A stretch of 64,000 nucleotides of DNA from Limnanthes douglasii subsp. nivea (Eukaryota; Streptophyta; Magnoliopsida; Brassicales; Limnanthaceae): NCBI GenBank assembly GCA_036936605.1, contig JAUPFV010000002.1, positions 161,874,813-161,938,812 of the forward strand. The letters run 5' to 3'. The notes below the pieces were generated by a model. The model was not told the origin of the DNA. It saw only the letters and a list, made by a program, of their open reading frames with translations, and searched no databases. Shown one piece after another: positions 23,366 to 33,644 of the stretch. How positions within the stretch are numbered: the stretch's first letter is position 1; each line of letters opens with the position of its first letter. A program made the position numbers and the translations under genes.

Positions 23366-23857
23366 CACTTGTGTAAATATTTACTGGTTTAAACATCCAT
23401 GTAAATATTTGGGGGCATACTCTTTCCTCCCGGTGGCACGGAGAGGTTTTAATGAGGTGTCCGGGTTGTTAAATAAAATTCGATGCCTTCTTCAAAATTT
23501 TCTAAGTGTTTTTAAAGTTCTATCCCTTATCATACTATCCGGACTGAAATATCTAAGGGCTATTTAAACTCTAGCCGGAGAATTTAAACACTCTCACAAT
23601 GCAACAACTAAAGGCTACTTAAACTCTGGCTATCAAAATTAAAATGAACAATGAAAGAAGATGATGGGTGTACAGAACAGAGATATTCATTGAGATAAAC
23701 AACTTAAAATTGCCTTGGCCTTCCAAGGACTTTTAATAGTCAAGATATAACACAAAAAACCTGCCCAGTCGAGCACCGGACACCATTACAAAAAAAGAAT
23801 GCCTTGGCCTTCCAAGGACTTTAGTTTTAATAAAAAATAAACAAAGTAAATTGTGGG
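23366..23857 (+). other. Element C convergent intergenic region between pol and aORF
   Basis: No ORF. It holds conserved motifs shared with B and D. TGTAAATA occurs twice (23372-23379 and 23400-23407). A block with ggtggcacgg and ggttttaatgaggtg (about 23432-23461) is followed by aataaaattcg near 23474. Two copies of the imperfect palindrome CCTTGGCCTTCCAAGGACTT start at 23713 and 23802, with ccggacac...ttacaaaa between them. These sit where plus-strand pol and minus-strand aORF transcripts would end. Confidence 0.75.
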
Positions 23858-26829
23858 TTAAGGTTGAGCCTTTGAAGATGGCTTACCTTCATCTGCCTTC
23901 TTGCCCTCAAAGTTTCTTTTCCCTTCAACTACCTTCTTGCCTTTGGGATCATCTTCCTCCCTGTCTGGGATCTCTCCGGTCCTCTCTTCATCATCAGATG
24001 AGGACGCACTGGAGACTCCATCCTCTTCGCCCATTGTGTGATATGGAAGGTCATCATCGTCTACGTAGCGCCACAAGTCCCCTAGGTTCCTCTTCGGAAA
24101 TTTTTCATGAAAGAGTAGAACCATGTCAGACTTCACCCTCTCAAGCAATAACTCTTCGCTTTTAATCATCTGGCTGGCATAGGCATTGATCTTGGCATTG
24201 ATTGTAGCCTCTTGATCCCTTAACAAAGCGGTTTTCTCCTCGCCAGCCTTGGACACTGCGTTCTCAAGAGTAATCTTGCCAGTGGTCAAGTTGGTGATAG
24301 TCTTGTCCTTTGCCTTGGTCTCTTCTTTCGAGGCGGTAAGATCTTTCTCCACACCGGACATCTTCTCCCGGAGGTCTCTAATAGTTTCCTCTAGAGTGGC
24401 AACCTTTGTGGTGATTTCCTCTTGACTCTTTTTCAGCTCCTCGTTTGCCTCCTTTAGCATGTCAGCGTTGGCAGTAGCAGTGCGAAGGTCTTCGGACAGC
24501 TTTTCCTTCTCAGAATTGAGGTCTTTGATGATGTCTTCTTGACCCCCGAACTTGTCTTTCCAGTGTGAGAACTGGCTGCACATTTCTAAGCAAGGAATAG
24601 GCTATGGTGTCCTTTTCACTAGAAACAATGAAAGTCTTACCATTGAAGTTGACCGTATTGGAGCTGCTCGGAGGAATATAAGGCCCTGCAAATTCATCTC
24701 TGGGGAGGCTAAGGAAGTATTCCCCAAGCCCACCTAGACCAGTGATGTCCACTTCATCGAGGTTGAGATCTCCCCCCTCCACCTCATTGGTATGAAAGTC
24801 CCTTGGGATCTCTTCGGCCTGCGTTGGGTAAGAAGGGTCAGCATGGAGAGGAGGCTCCGGATCCCGGAGAGCAAGCTCATCTCCCTTTGAAGTCTTCTTC
24901 TTCTTGGCTTCCCGGTCAGCGCCTTCACCTTCTTGTTTGCGAGTCCTCTTGGGAGCCCTTGGAGGTCTTGGAGGGTCTGCTTCCTGCCTTTCGGTCTCTT
25001 GCTCCACCACTTGCAAGAGAGCAGCATCGATTTGGCTCTGAGCCGGCCCCTCCGGGTCTGTTGGAGCATCCTTCTCAGCATCACTTGCCACCTTTTTGCC
25101 TCTCTTCTTGCCCTTCATTTTGCTTGGGGCTTTGGCCCGGCCTGGCAGGAAGAGTGTCCCATCTGGCTCATGGGACCTTTTAAGTACAGTGTCTGCAGAA
25201 GGCTGGGTGGTGAGCTCCTCCCAAGTCAGGTCTCTCCGACCTATGGTGTTCCACAGGTGAGACCTTGCCAGATTTCCACTAGTGAAAGCATTGTGGAATC
25301 GATTCCCCTAGTTCTCTGCGGCCCAAGCATTAATTTTGCCACATGTAATCTGTCCGGCCTTCAAATAATCCCCGAACTCCTTAGGCAGTTCTGTTAAAAC
25401 AAGAGAAAGACCAGTTAATTTAAACCAGCTTAAAGAAGGAAGAAATGGACAAAAGATTTAAAGTGGGAAACTTACGGTCACTCCTCCACCTGCTTCTGAG
25501 GAGGCTTGGGTTTTCTCCGGCCTTGATCTTCTTGCCGTTTTCCCAAGCGCCACTGACGAACAAAAACTGGCTCCTCCATTTGCTCTCAGACTCCAACAGA
25601 TCATCAACAGCTTTGAGATCATTCCCCATATTGAAGTGGTAGAAGGGGAATTGGTGATGTTTGCAAAGATTGTCCACTGCTGCAAATTCTTCCACAGGAA
25701 GAGGGATCCCGGATAGCCTCGATGCCATGATGCATGACATCAGAGTATACCAGCCATTGGGGATCAGCTAGCTCGGACAGAGTTTGACCAGATGAAAATA
25801 TCTGACAATCTCCGGGTCCAATGGGAATCTGAGTCCCCAATTAAATAGCTCCGTGAAGATGACTATCTCGTTGAGCTTGCAATCCATAGGAGTTTCAGGA
25901 TCTATGGGAATCCTTATCTTCACGTTTTCTGGGATCCCCCATTTTGTGCGCATTCGACCCAGGTCAGCAGTATGAATGAATGCATACTTGGTCTTCTGTA
26001 AGGCCAAGAGGTATTTGAGCTCAACCCTGTGAAAACACGGCCCCACTTTCCCTTCAAGGCACTCCGGAAGCTCCGGATGCCTCAAGCACAGTTTTTCCTT
26101 GCCTTTTTTGGCAGCAGCAGTATTTTCAGTCTGGCGGGAGGACTCAGACTCAAAAGGGACTTCTTCAGCAGAGTCCTCCATTATTTCCTCCATGATCGTT
26201 GGGTGAATATCAGTGGCAGTGGTCCGGGGAGGATTTAAACTTGGCTCAGCCTGACTTCCGAACTACTGGATTTCAGTGTTTCTTTGAATTCTAACCTCAG
26301 GCTGGGGCTCTGAGGCAGAGGTCTCTTTTAGGAGTGCTGGGCTGCTAGCCTCCGGACCCGATGGCCTTTCCCGGGGAGCTCTGATGGGCACTCCAGACCC
26401 AGAACTACTATTTTTTGCCCCCGATTTTGAGGGAGTATTCTTGGAGCCTGGCCCCTTAACCAGCCGGCTTGTCCTCTTAACCACCAGTTTCTCCGGAGAA
26501 TGCTCTGTGTCTGATCCCATAGCGAGAAAAGGAGAAGGTTTCCTGACACTTGTGACTGTAACTCCTGGCTCAACAGCAGGTACTGACTCCTGAACTGAGG
26601 AACCAGAGACTATAGGCGAGAGGGTGGATTGAAATAGTTTTTTGGGCTTAGTACCTTTAGAGGAGGACGAGCCTCGATCTGACTTTGTAACGGAGGCGGC
26701 TGGTCTATCAACAGGTGATGAAGGTAGCCCTGCTGCGATTCGTCTCTCCTTCTCAACTTTTTGTGCTTTCTCCAACTCAGAAAGGTTGAGCCACCCGCCT
26801 TTGATCAAAGCAGTCCTTGTTGTAAACAT
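23858..26829 (-). pseudogene. Element C antisense ORF (aORF), two exons
   Basis: Minus-strand gene starting at ATG 26829 (MFTTRTALIKGGWLNLSELE). Exon 1 runs to about 25476 in one frame with TAG codons at 26263 and 25768. It contains the conserved core LFNWGLRFPLDPEIVRYFHL, resembling the Pfam family called putative gypsy-type transposon (PF04195), as I recall it. A GT-AG intron (25391-25475, 85 bp) joins it to exon 2 (LPKEFGDYLKAGQITCGKIN). Exon 2 has a stop near 25317, a basic region, NTVNFNGKTFIVSSEKD, a frameshift near 24550, a long coiled coil (about 24540-24180) and an acidic, lysine-rich tail. The function is unknown; it is a known extra ORF type in Tat elements. Confidence 0.85.
25391..25475 (-). 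other. Predicted GT-AG intron in the element C aORF
   Basis: On the minus strand, ggaggagtgacc|gtaagt opens and ttttaacag|aactgcct closes an 85 bp AT-rich intron. Joining the exons restores RSD-QLPKE in frame. Introns occur at the same codon in B (46882-46950), D (61447-61526) and E (28356-28465). Confidence 0.82.
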
Positions 26830-27249
26830 AAACTACCAAGAAAATCTTTACTTCAAAGAGAGAAAGCTCTGAGTAAATTTGCAGAGTAAATATGGAAGAG
26901 ATAGTAAAACAGTGGAAAGTGAGTTTGAATTTATAGTAAATCTAAAAAGAGGAGTTGATTCCTAGGAGAATTCGAAAAGTTTGGCAATGATTAAAAGCCG
27001 GCGCTGATGTCACCATTTGTAATTAAAGAGGTTGCTTTTCGAAGAAGGTGGTGCGAAATTCAAGGTGAAAAAATGGCTGGAGTGACCAATCAGAGAGCGA
27101 CCCGTGTCCCACGAACTCTGGCAAAAACCGTTTTGAATTCGTGAAGCTTTATCTGTCCGGGTAAACCCATAGACCTGTCCGGATTGAAAACTACTTCTAA
27201 CATCGGACTGTTTTTCAGGTCTCTGAGAAGAATACTTGCTCAAACACCT
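26830..27249 (-). promoter_or_regulatory. Element C putative aORF promoter and 3' non-coding region
   Basis: Region between the aORF start and the polypurine tract. A TATA-like box (TATAAAT on the minus strand, 26929-26935) lies about 100 bp upstream of the aORF ATG. A degenerate G-box gacccgtgtc is at 27098-27107. B and D have the perfect GACACGTGTC at the matching place. No plus-strand ORF is credible here. Confidence 0.6.
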
Positions 27250-27263
27250 AAAAAAGGGGCTCC
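27250..27263 (+). other. Element C polypurine tract
   Basis: AAAAAAGGGG plus CTCC directly precedes the 3' LTR, the expected site for plus-strand DNA priming. The same motif is at 63301 in D. Confidence 0.85.
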
Positions 27264-27728
27264 TGATGAGTCCGAATTCAGCATGCTCCCGGACAGGGAT
27301 AGATCAGTCCAAAGCCTCCGGATCGGACGGATCGGACAAATCACATGGACTGGACAGATCACTTCGAACACTATGACCATAGGACTGTTCGAACTATGAC
27401 AAAAGTGCTAAAAAACCTAAACACTTCCTGACTAAGCTACTTGTAAGCTACTTGCTCTCCTGCTTAGAGCTCATGGGTCTTTGAACATGACCCGGGTCCT
27501 TTAAACATGACCCGAAAGCCCATAAGGGCCCAAACATCACACTATAAATACCCAACCACCTGCATTAACTATGGGTAATGAAAATTAACTGCTACCAAGC
27601 TGCTTAATTATCTCGCTACTCTCTAATCACTTAAAACACCCACACACCACCACTTAAACACTCACATACCACCATAGAACATCAACTGAAATTACCAGCC
27701 TACCCTCAGGCGATTATTATCCACACCA
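27264..27728 (+). repeat. Element C 3' LTR
   Basis: 465 bp partner of 17198-17663, TGATGAGTCCG to CACACCA, with TATAAATA at 27543-27550. It is followed by the GATGA target-site copy (27729-27733) and resumption of element E. Confidence 0.95.
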
Positions 27729-27733
27729 GATGA

Positions 27734-29804
27734 AACTGTTTAGATCAAAGTTTTTAGCATTTTGATTTTTGTCATTTGCATTGTATTCGATTATTATCAT
27801 GGTATTATCATTGGCTGTTTGCTCTTTGGCCAAAGGGTTTTGTTGATTTTCAACAGTAGTGATCTCTTCTTCATCGACCAGCGTATACATAATGATTTTT
27901 GTTTGTTTTTTTTCTTTCCATGGGAACTGGAAGAAGCTTTCTTTTTCTTCGAGGACAGTTCTTGATCTTTTAATTCTTCAATGGATGAAAGAGTCTGCTC
28001 TCCCGCTTTTTGTTTTTTAGGCTTTGGTTTTAATGGAGTTGAAGGGCTAGCACCAGATGTGCTAGATATCTTTTTACTTTTCTTTTCCTTGTTAACTTTT
28101 TTTTGTAAATGAATTTCTAACGATTACGAATAGGAAGGAAGAATTTGTAGTCGAGATGAACTAACTTTTTGCAGGCTATTTTCGGATTGGGCTCTGACAT
28201 CAAATTTCGAGATGGCAAGACTCCCTTTAAGATTGAAAATAGGTGGCTATTAAGGAAGTTGATTGGTTGAAAGGCGGTGTGGAAAGCATTATTCCACTTT
28301 TTCTCAGCCCAAGCGGCAAATTTCTGGAAAATCTTTTTAGGAGCTGGTCAACGTACTGAATATCGCCTCAAAATTTTATAAATAATCGTGCAACTAGATA
28401 ATTAAGGAAGGAGAAAGATAAAAGATAGAATTTATGTTAAAATATATAATTTTCGAAGTACTTACGGTCGCTCCTCCATATGAGATTTAGTTTTGAAGGG
28501 TTGGCATCAGAAATATCCTTGTCGTTTTCCCATGCTCCTGATATAAAGATAAACTTTTGCTTCCAGAATTTATCAGCTTCTCAGAGATCATCGATGAATT
28601 TAAGGTCATCAACCAAGGTGAGGTAATAAAAGGGGGGCTTCTGACCTTTCGATAATTGAGTTAAGGAGATGCAACCCTTGATGCCATTATCACTCACATA
28701 AGAGTGAACCATTGATTCGGTGTCACTTGGGTAGGGCATAAGTTGAGAAGTTAGAAGTATTCCACGATCATAGGATCCAGTGGAAACTAAAGACCCCAAT
28801 TGATGATTTCGGGGTAGACTAATAACTCGTCGTCTTTGCAGTCTAAGGGAGTTTCTCCTTCTTTAGGTAATCGAACTATTATGTTATCTCCTATTCCTCA
28901 TTTCTTTTTTAAATCTGAAGTCTGGCTCTCTTTATAATATATGTATCGAACTTTTTTTAATTAAATGATGTAATTAGCATCAAAATCCTTTAGATTTCTG
29001 CCAATTGTAACTCTTTCTTCTTCAGAAACAAAGCCGGGTTCTTTCTTTTTCCGAGTCTTACAGGTATTTTCTGAGTTCTTGTCATCAAATTCAGCTTCAT
29101 GATCAGTTCTGGTAGCCTCAGAATCTGCTTCATTGGCTCTTGATGTTTCTTCTCTAGTTTGGGAAGGATGTTGTTGAGGCAATGAATCTACATTTCCTTG
29201 TGAAGGATATTTTCTTGAGAAACCTCCTCGATTATTTCTCTCTGAGAATGATTTCTGAATCGTCTCACATGGCTATAAAAGTTCTTTTTTTTCTAATTTA
29301 TGATGGATGATTCGAAGAATGGGTATTTGATATTTTTCTCTAAGAATATTCTTCATTAATCAAAGGATAAACTTTCATTTGAGAAGAAGAGACTCAAGGT
29401 GTTTTAGGAGCTAAGACTTTGGAAGAGGGACGCTCTTCAGTTATTGGAGAAGGAGAGAAAACAAGAATTTTTGTTGGATCAAAATTACTGTAGTAAGTTA
29501 TTTTGGTGGTTGTTCCAACAGGAGCGCTATTGTTTAATCCTGCAACTTTATATTCCTCCGCTCTTTGAGTAATGCAAAAGTAGTTATATGATCCGAAGAT
29601 TAAGTTGTTATCAAGTCTTAGAGATTTTGGTTTTTTGGGAATCTTAGTCTTGGATATTCTGTGTTTTAAGTTTTTTCTAATAAACCGGATGAAGATTGAT
29701 CGGAGAAGATGAATATTGATCGGAAAAGTTGGTTTTTTTGGTAAAAATACTGGAAAATATGAAGAACGCGATGAAGGTAGCCAAGTGTTTGAATTCTCTC
29801 TCAA
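27734..29804 (-). pseudogene. Element E antisense ORF, N-terminal part
   Basis: Degenerate minus-strand gene in several frames. 29394-29804 is a basic N-terminal segment. 28961-29182 is a charged linker. 28581-28799 includes GSLVSTGSYDRGILLTSQLM, homologous in position to the LFNWGLRFPLDPEIV core, and a segment (LTVDDLKFIDDL-like) matching FNMGDNFKAVDDLL of D. A GT-AG intron (28356-28465) is at the same place as in B, C and D. Exon 2 then encodes KFAAWAEKKWNNAFHTA, matching INAWATERWGNRFHDAF of D. The C-terminal part lies at 16258-17197 and 7879-8818. Many stops; non-functional. Confidence 0.78.
28356..28465 (-). other. Predicted GT-AG intron in the element E aORF
   Basis: Minus strand: ggaggagcgacc|gtaagtac at the donor and gatattcag|tacgttga at the acceptor, 110 bp and AT-rich. 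The donor context is nearly identical to C although the element is much older. Confidence 0.75.
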
Positions 29805-30305
29805 GTGATTTGTGTTGTGAGAATCAAAAGTGAGGCTACTGATTGAATTTATAGAAAAATAAGAAGACGTGTGAAGTAGAAAGGACCCTGATGGTGATAG
29901 GGCAGAAAAAAAAGCGGTGAGAAGTTTAGGAGTTCGACATCTGTCAGACTAGGCATCTAGCTATGGTTTAGAAGTTATATAGTCATGATGGATTTGAACG
30001 GTATTATGAAACGATTACAGTTGTGTACGCTTTCGATAAAAGTTGATTATTACATTTTGAAGCTCTACTTCCATAATGATTCGAGGAGAAATATTGGCTT
30101 TGAAGTTACACATGTTTTTGGTTGCTTCGAATATATATCTGTTTTTGGCTGCTTCGAATTTACCAAAGTTTTTGGCTTCGAATTTACATTTTCTGATTGA
30201 TTTTTGGACTTCGAGCTTGTACCATAACAACTGATACGACATATGGAAGAATTTGAAGACATTTTAGTTCTCATTCATTTACTAACATGAGAACTAGGGG
30301 GCTAC
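29805..30305 (-). promoter_or_regulatory. Element E 3' non-coding region with a TATA-like box
   Basis: No supported gene. A TATAAAT box on the minus strand (29847-29853) resembles the aORF promoter box of B, C and D. At 30112-30182 the phrase (gttttTGGCTtcGAATttac) is repeated about three times. The region ends in the polypurine tract before the E LTR. Confidence 0.5.
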
Positions 30306-30720
30306 TGATATGGAAGTAGGATTTTAAGGATGAAATTGTAAATAATGTAAATTTAAGGACTAAACTGTAAATAATGTAAGTTTAGTACTTAAACTATAAA
30401 TAATGTAAGGTTTAGAGAATATTTGTGACTATGTAATATTGTTAAGGACTAAAGGGCAATTTGTCTTCTTTTGTAACTGATTTCACTTTTAGGCTAAGTC
30501 TTGCTCCTCTATATAAAGGGCAAGGCTTACCTAATAAAGGGTATGAACACTTTTTCTACTTAACCCATTTGTACCTAAAATTTCTCTCTCTAAAAAACTC
30601 TCTAACTCTTTCTCTCTCTAGAATTCGCTTATAACAATTTCCTAAGGCAAAATCTATACTCACCATTGTTGATTTAGAAGATTTTTTATATTAGTGAGAC
30701 TTTTTGTTATAGATCCCGAG
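30306..30720 (+). repeat. Element E 3' LTR (outer end uncertain)
   Basis: Starts TGATATGGAAG right after the polypurine tract ggggg-ctac. It contains three 29 bp repeats (30333-30419), a TATA box TATATAAA at 30510-30517 and a CT-rich leader near 30585-30622. The sequence differs from the A-D LTRs. The right end cannot be fixed without the 5' copy. Confidence 0.65.
30333..30419 (+). repeat. Three 29 bp tandem repeats in the E LTR
   Basis: Units begin at 30333, 30362 and 30391 (aaa-t/ctgtaaataatgtaa followed by about 11 bases). They sit upstream of the TATA box, so they are likely U3 sequence. Confidence 0.85.
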
Positions 30721-31947
30721 ATATATTTTCTATTTTGTTGTATACATTTCGAATTATTACAAATATATATAGTTATCATTTACGTTTCATGGGCTTCCAT
30801 AGCTCATAGAGTAGATCTCTAGTTATATAATGTCATTTAAGCATATACATGTGTGATTAAGTTTCATATTATTTTCATAGTACATATCATAGATCCATAT
30901 AGTTCATTGATGATGATAATATGCTTAGTTCTTTATCATTTGCTTAGATTGAATTGAAAAGGTTTTTAGTACATCATTGCTTCAAGTTCCTAATCAATGA
31001 AGTAATACAAATTACTCAGTTCTCAATCACTCACGTTGGATTGTTTTATTCATCAATGACTAATACAAATTATAAGAATTCCACTAAGTAAAATGCATCA
31101 TTTGGTAACATATGATGATCTAAATGGAAGATTGATGGAAATTTATGGATCATCGCATATTAAATGATATAATTGGTCATTGTTGATAAACGGTTCAATT
31201 AATAAGTAATCAGATAAATAATCAAGAGTTGGACCAGTAGATGAAAACTAATAATGGAGGTAATTGTATAGATGTCGAGTCAAATTCAGGTTTTGCCAAG
31301 GATTGAACCTGAGTGTCAAAAATTAAGACTAAACATACAAGTTTAAAGACTAATTGGAAATAAACAACTAGTAATGTAATGGTCTCTATAGATGGTATTC
31401 TTTTCCGACTTGTGGGTATCGACCTCGAGCGGACCCGATGGGCTAGAGTACCCGAATTTTATTTTTATATGAGTCATGGGTTTTAAAATATATTATACAC
31501 AATCCGCATTATTCTAATAATAATTAATACATAATATATTATTCTACAAACATCTAAATTATATTTTAATGTGTTTGAATTTGATTATTGATTGTTTGTG
31601 ACTTTCGTATTTACAATTTTCTTTTTATAATTTTGTTGTTAGTCATAATTGATTAGATATATTACATTTCACAAATCTAAACATTTATATTTAATTTGTT
31701 TTATAGATAATAAAAACTAATTTAATCACATTAGAATATAATTTATGGATCTATCAAATAATATTATATATAGCTAAACATTTAAGTAAAGATGAAATTT
31801 AAATAATAAATATGATTTTATAGGGTTGTTACTAAATTTTTTAAATTTTTTTATAAAATTTGAAAGTTTATATCCAGTATATTATGATTATTTTTAACAT
31901 TTTTTGTCTATATTTTATTTTCGTAAAACGTTGAATAGCTAAATTAA
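30721..31947. other. AT-rich intergenic DNA, no gene seen
   Basis: No ORF with recognisable content and no clear repeat family. A short GC-richer patch near 31405-31460 (gggtatcgacctcgagcgga) stands out but is not identified. Confidence 0.6.
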
Positions 31948-32106
31948 TAGTGGCGGATCCAGGACTAAAAGTTAGGGTATGCCGAAAAAATATAATATTA
32001 TGTAAAAAATTTCAATAAAAGATAACTATTTAAATATCTTATAATAAAAATATTTAAATATTTTGATTACAGCTTAAAATTAAAATATAGTATAGCCCAA
32101 GCTCAA

Positions 32107-32484
32107 ATGAATTTTCCTCTTATTCATGTCTTGAAAAGAGTTATAGGAAACACGATTAAGATACTAAGGAAGTCATCAACCGTAGAAAACACTTCTATCT
32201 CTACAAAAGTCACTAAACAATCATTAATTCATAGATTGACCAATCTATTTCTCAATTCATTCTTCACATATTTCATAAAAGAAAATATTCGCTCAACACT
32301 TGCGATAACAATCGGTAATGACAAAACTAGCTTGAAAAGTGTGTACACAAATCCAAATATCTTATATTTTTTTATGAACAAGAGTCTTACAAACAAGACA
32401 ATAATTTGCTTAAAAATGATCAGTACAATAATTTTCTTAAATATAAAATATTTTTTACATACAAAATATTACAAAATTTGCTAA
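32107..32484 (-). pseudogene. hAT transposase C-terminal (dimerisation) fragment
   Basis: Read on the minus strand from about 32360, the frame gives FKLVLSLPIVIASVERIFSF, continues MKYVKNELRNRL, then after a stop INDCLVTFVEIEVFSTVDDF. This is the typical hAT family C-terminal signature (LP-ASxERxFS-MK-KN-LRN-L, then NDCLVTxxE). It is a zinc-finger TTF-type, MYM-like hAT fragment by resemblance. Stops at two positions and loss of the catalytic region make it a dead relic. The plus-strand ORF over the same bases is a shadow. Confidence 0.82.
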
Positions 32485-32931
32485 AGAATCATAAATCAAT
32501 TAATAAAAAATAAAAAATAAGTAATATTGAAAGAATCATAAATCAATTAATATAAATAAGATATAAAAATATTATAAATGTTAAAGAATCGGTAATTTTC
32601 AGTAATTTGTTAATTATTCTCATATTTGAAAATACAAATTAGTAATTTACTTAATTATTCTCATATACAAAATATTATTTCCATATAAGAATTCAATGAA
32701 AATATTCAATCAAAAAATAAGTACAGTTATTTGTATTTCAAGTTAATTTTCTTTTAAAAAACTCAATACAATATTTTGTTTAAATACAAAATATTGTATA
32801 CATACAAAATATTACAAATAAATTGATACAAAATATCCTAAAATATCATAATCACACTAATTTGCTCAACCAAACCCTTTAAATTATTCTAGTAAAATAA
32901 TATTGCTTGCAAGTCCGTGTGTTCATTTGTA

Positions 32932-33540
32932 TACTGATCCGCAATGAAATAAGCAATCAAAATTCATCCAAGAATATAAAGCAAACATTGATGGAAGAAA
33001 AAAAATAAAGAAATGTAAAAGAAAAGAGTAAAAAATACCTAGATTTTGATCCGCAATGAAATAAGCAATCAAAATTCATCAAAGAATATAAAGCAAACAT
33101 TGATAATAAGCAATCAAAATTCATCCAATTTGTATACTGATCCGCAATGAAATAAGCAATCAAAATTCATCCAAGAATATAAAGCAAACATTGATGGAAG
33201 AAAAAAATAAAGAAATGTAAAAGAAAAGAGTAAAAAATACCTAGATTTTGATCCCCAATGAAATAAGCAATCAAAATTCATCAAAGAATATAAAGCAAAC
33301 ATTGATGGAAGAAAAAGTAAAGAAATGTGATGGAAGAAAAAAATAAAGAAATGTAAAAGAAAAGAGTAAAAAAGACCTAGATTTTGATCCGCAATGAAAT
33401 AAGCAATCAAAATTCATCCAAGAATATAAAGCAAACATTGATGGAAGAAAAAATAAAGAAATGTAAAAGAAAAGAGTAAAAAATACATAGGTTTTGATGG
33501 AAGAAAAAATAAAGAAATGTAAAAGAAAAGAGTTCTTTAC
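32932..33540. repeat. Tandem repeats inside the hAT remnant
   Basis: A unit starting gatccgcaatgaaataagca and running through tcaaaattcatc, aagaatataaagcaaacatt and gatggaagaaaaa occurs near 32937, 33050, 33139, 33249 (gatccccaatg) and 33387. Spacing is 90-138 bp because sub-blocks are lost or duplicated. It creates long shadow ORFs on the minus strand. Confidence 0.85.
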
Positions 33541-33644
33541 CAGATCTAAGGTATACTATAAGAGTTCTTTACCACTATACTAAGCTCATTTTTTTGTTTA
33601 GGGTTGTCCCGGGCATACCCATATCCCCTCTAAATCCGCCCTTA

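Larger units (their letters stand above)
17198..27728 (+). mobile_element. Element C: full-length Tat-like gypsy retrotransposon
   Basis: A 10.5 kb element with LTRs at 17198-17663 and 27264-27728, both with TG...CA ends. It is flanked by the 5 bp target-site duplication GATGA (17193-17197 and 27729-27733). Order: 5' LTR, primer-binding site, gag-pro, conserved TAG, RT-RNase H-integrase, convergent intergenic region, antisense ORF, antisense promoter region, polypurine tract, 3' LTR. By eye the two LTRs differ by about nine substitutions and one indel, making it the youngest of the dated elements. It inserted into the antisense ORF of element E. Stops in gag, a frameshift in integrase and stops in the aORF make it non-autonomous. 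Confidence 0.96.
27734..30720 (+). mobile_element. Element E, segment 2 (aORF N-terminal part and 3' LTR)
   Basis: Continuation of element E after the element C insertion: the remaining N-terminal two-thirds of the minus-strand aORF, the putative antisense promoter region, a polypurine tract (gaactaggggg-ctac, 30291-30305) and a 3' LTR from 30306. The outer LTR end is uncertain because the 5' LTR is outside the window, so 30720 is an estimate. Confidence 0.8.
31948..33644 (-). mobile_element. hAT DNA transposon remnant
   Basis: Bounded by imperfect inverted ends: tagtggcggatccagg at 31948 and, on the opposite strand at 33644, taagggcggatttaga, each followed by a gggtatgcc motif. The minus strand inside encodes a hAT transposase C-terminal dimerisation region. 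Much of the transposase is missing and the centre is filled by tandem repeats. I could not define a convincing 8 bp target-site duplication. Confidence 0.7.

Noticed and set aside
24803..25397. Plus-strand ORFs rich in Leu, Pro and Ser within element C
   Set aside because: Antisense to the aORF, which has conserved protein sequence and a conserved intron in four elements.
32107..32484. 125-codon plus-strand ORF as a gene
   Set aside because: The minus strand of the same bases encodes the hAT dimerisation domain, which is the real signal.
33114..33410. 98-codon minus-strand ORF rich in Phe and Ser
   Set aside because: It is produced by the tandem repeats in the hAT remnant; the amino-acid repeats follow the DNA repeat.
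32932..33540. CRISPR-like array
   Set aside because: Spacers are not unique and the units are contiguous, irregular tandem repeats in a plant transposon; there is no cas context.
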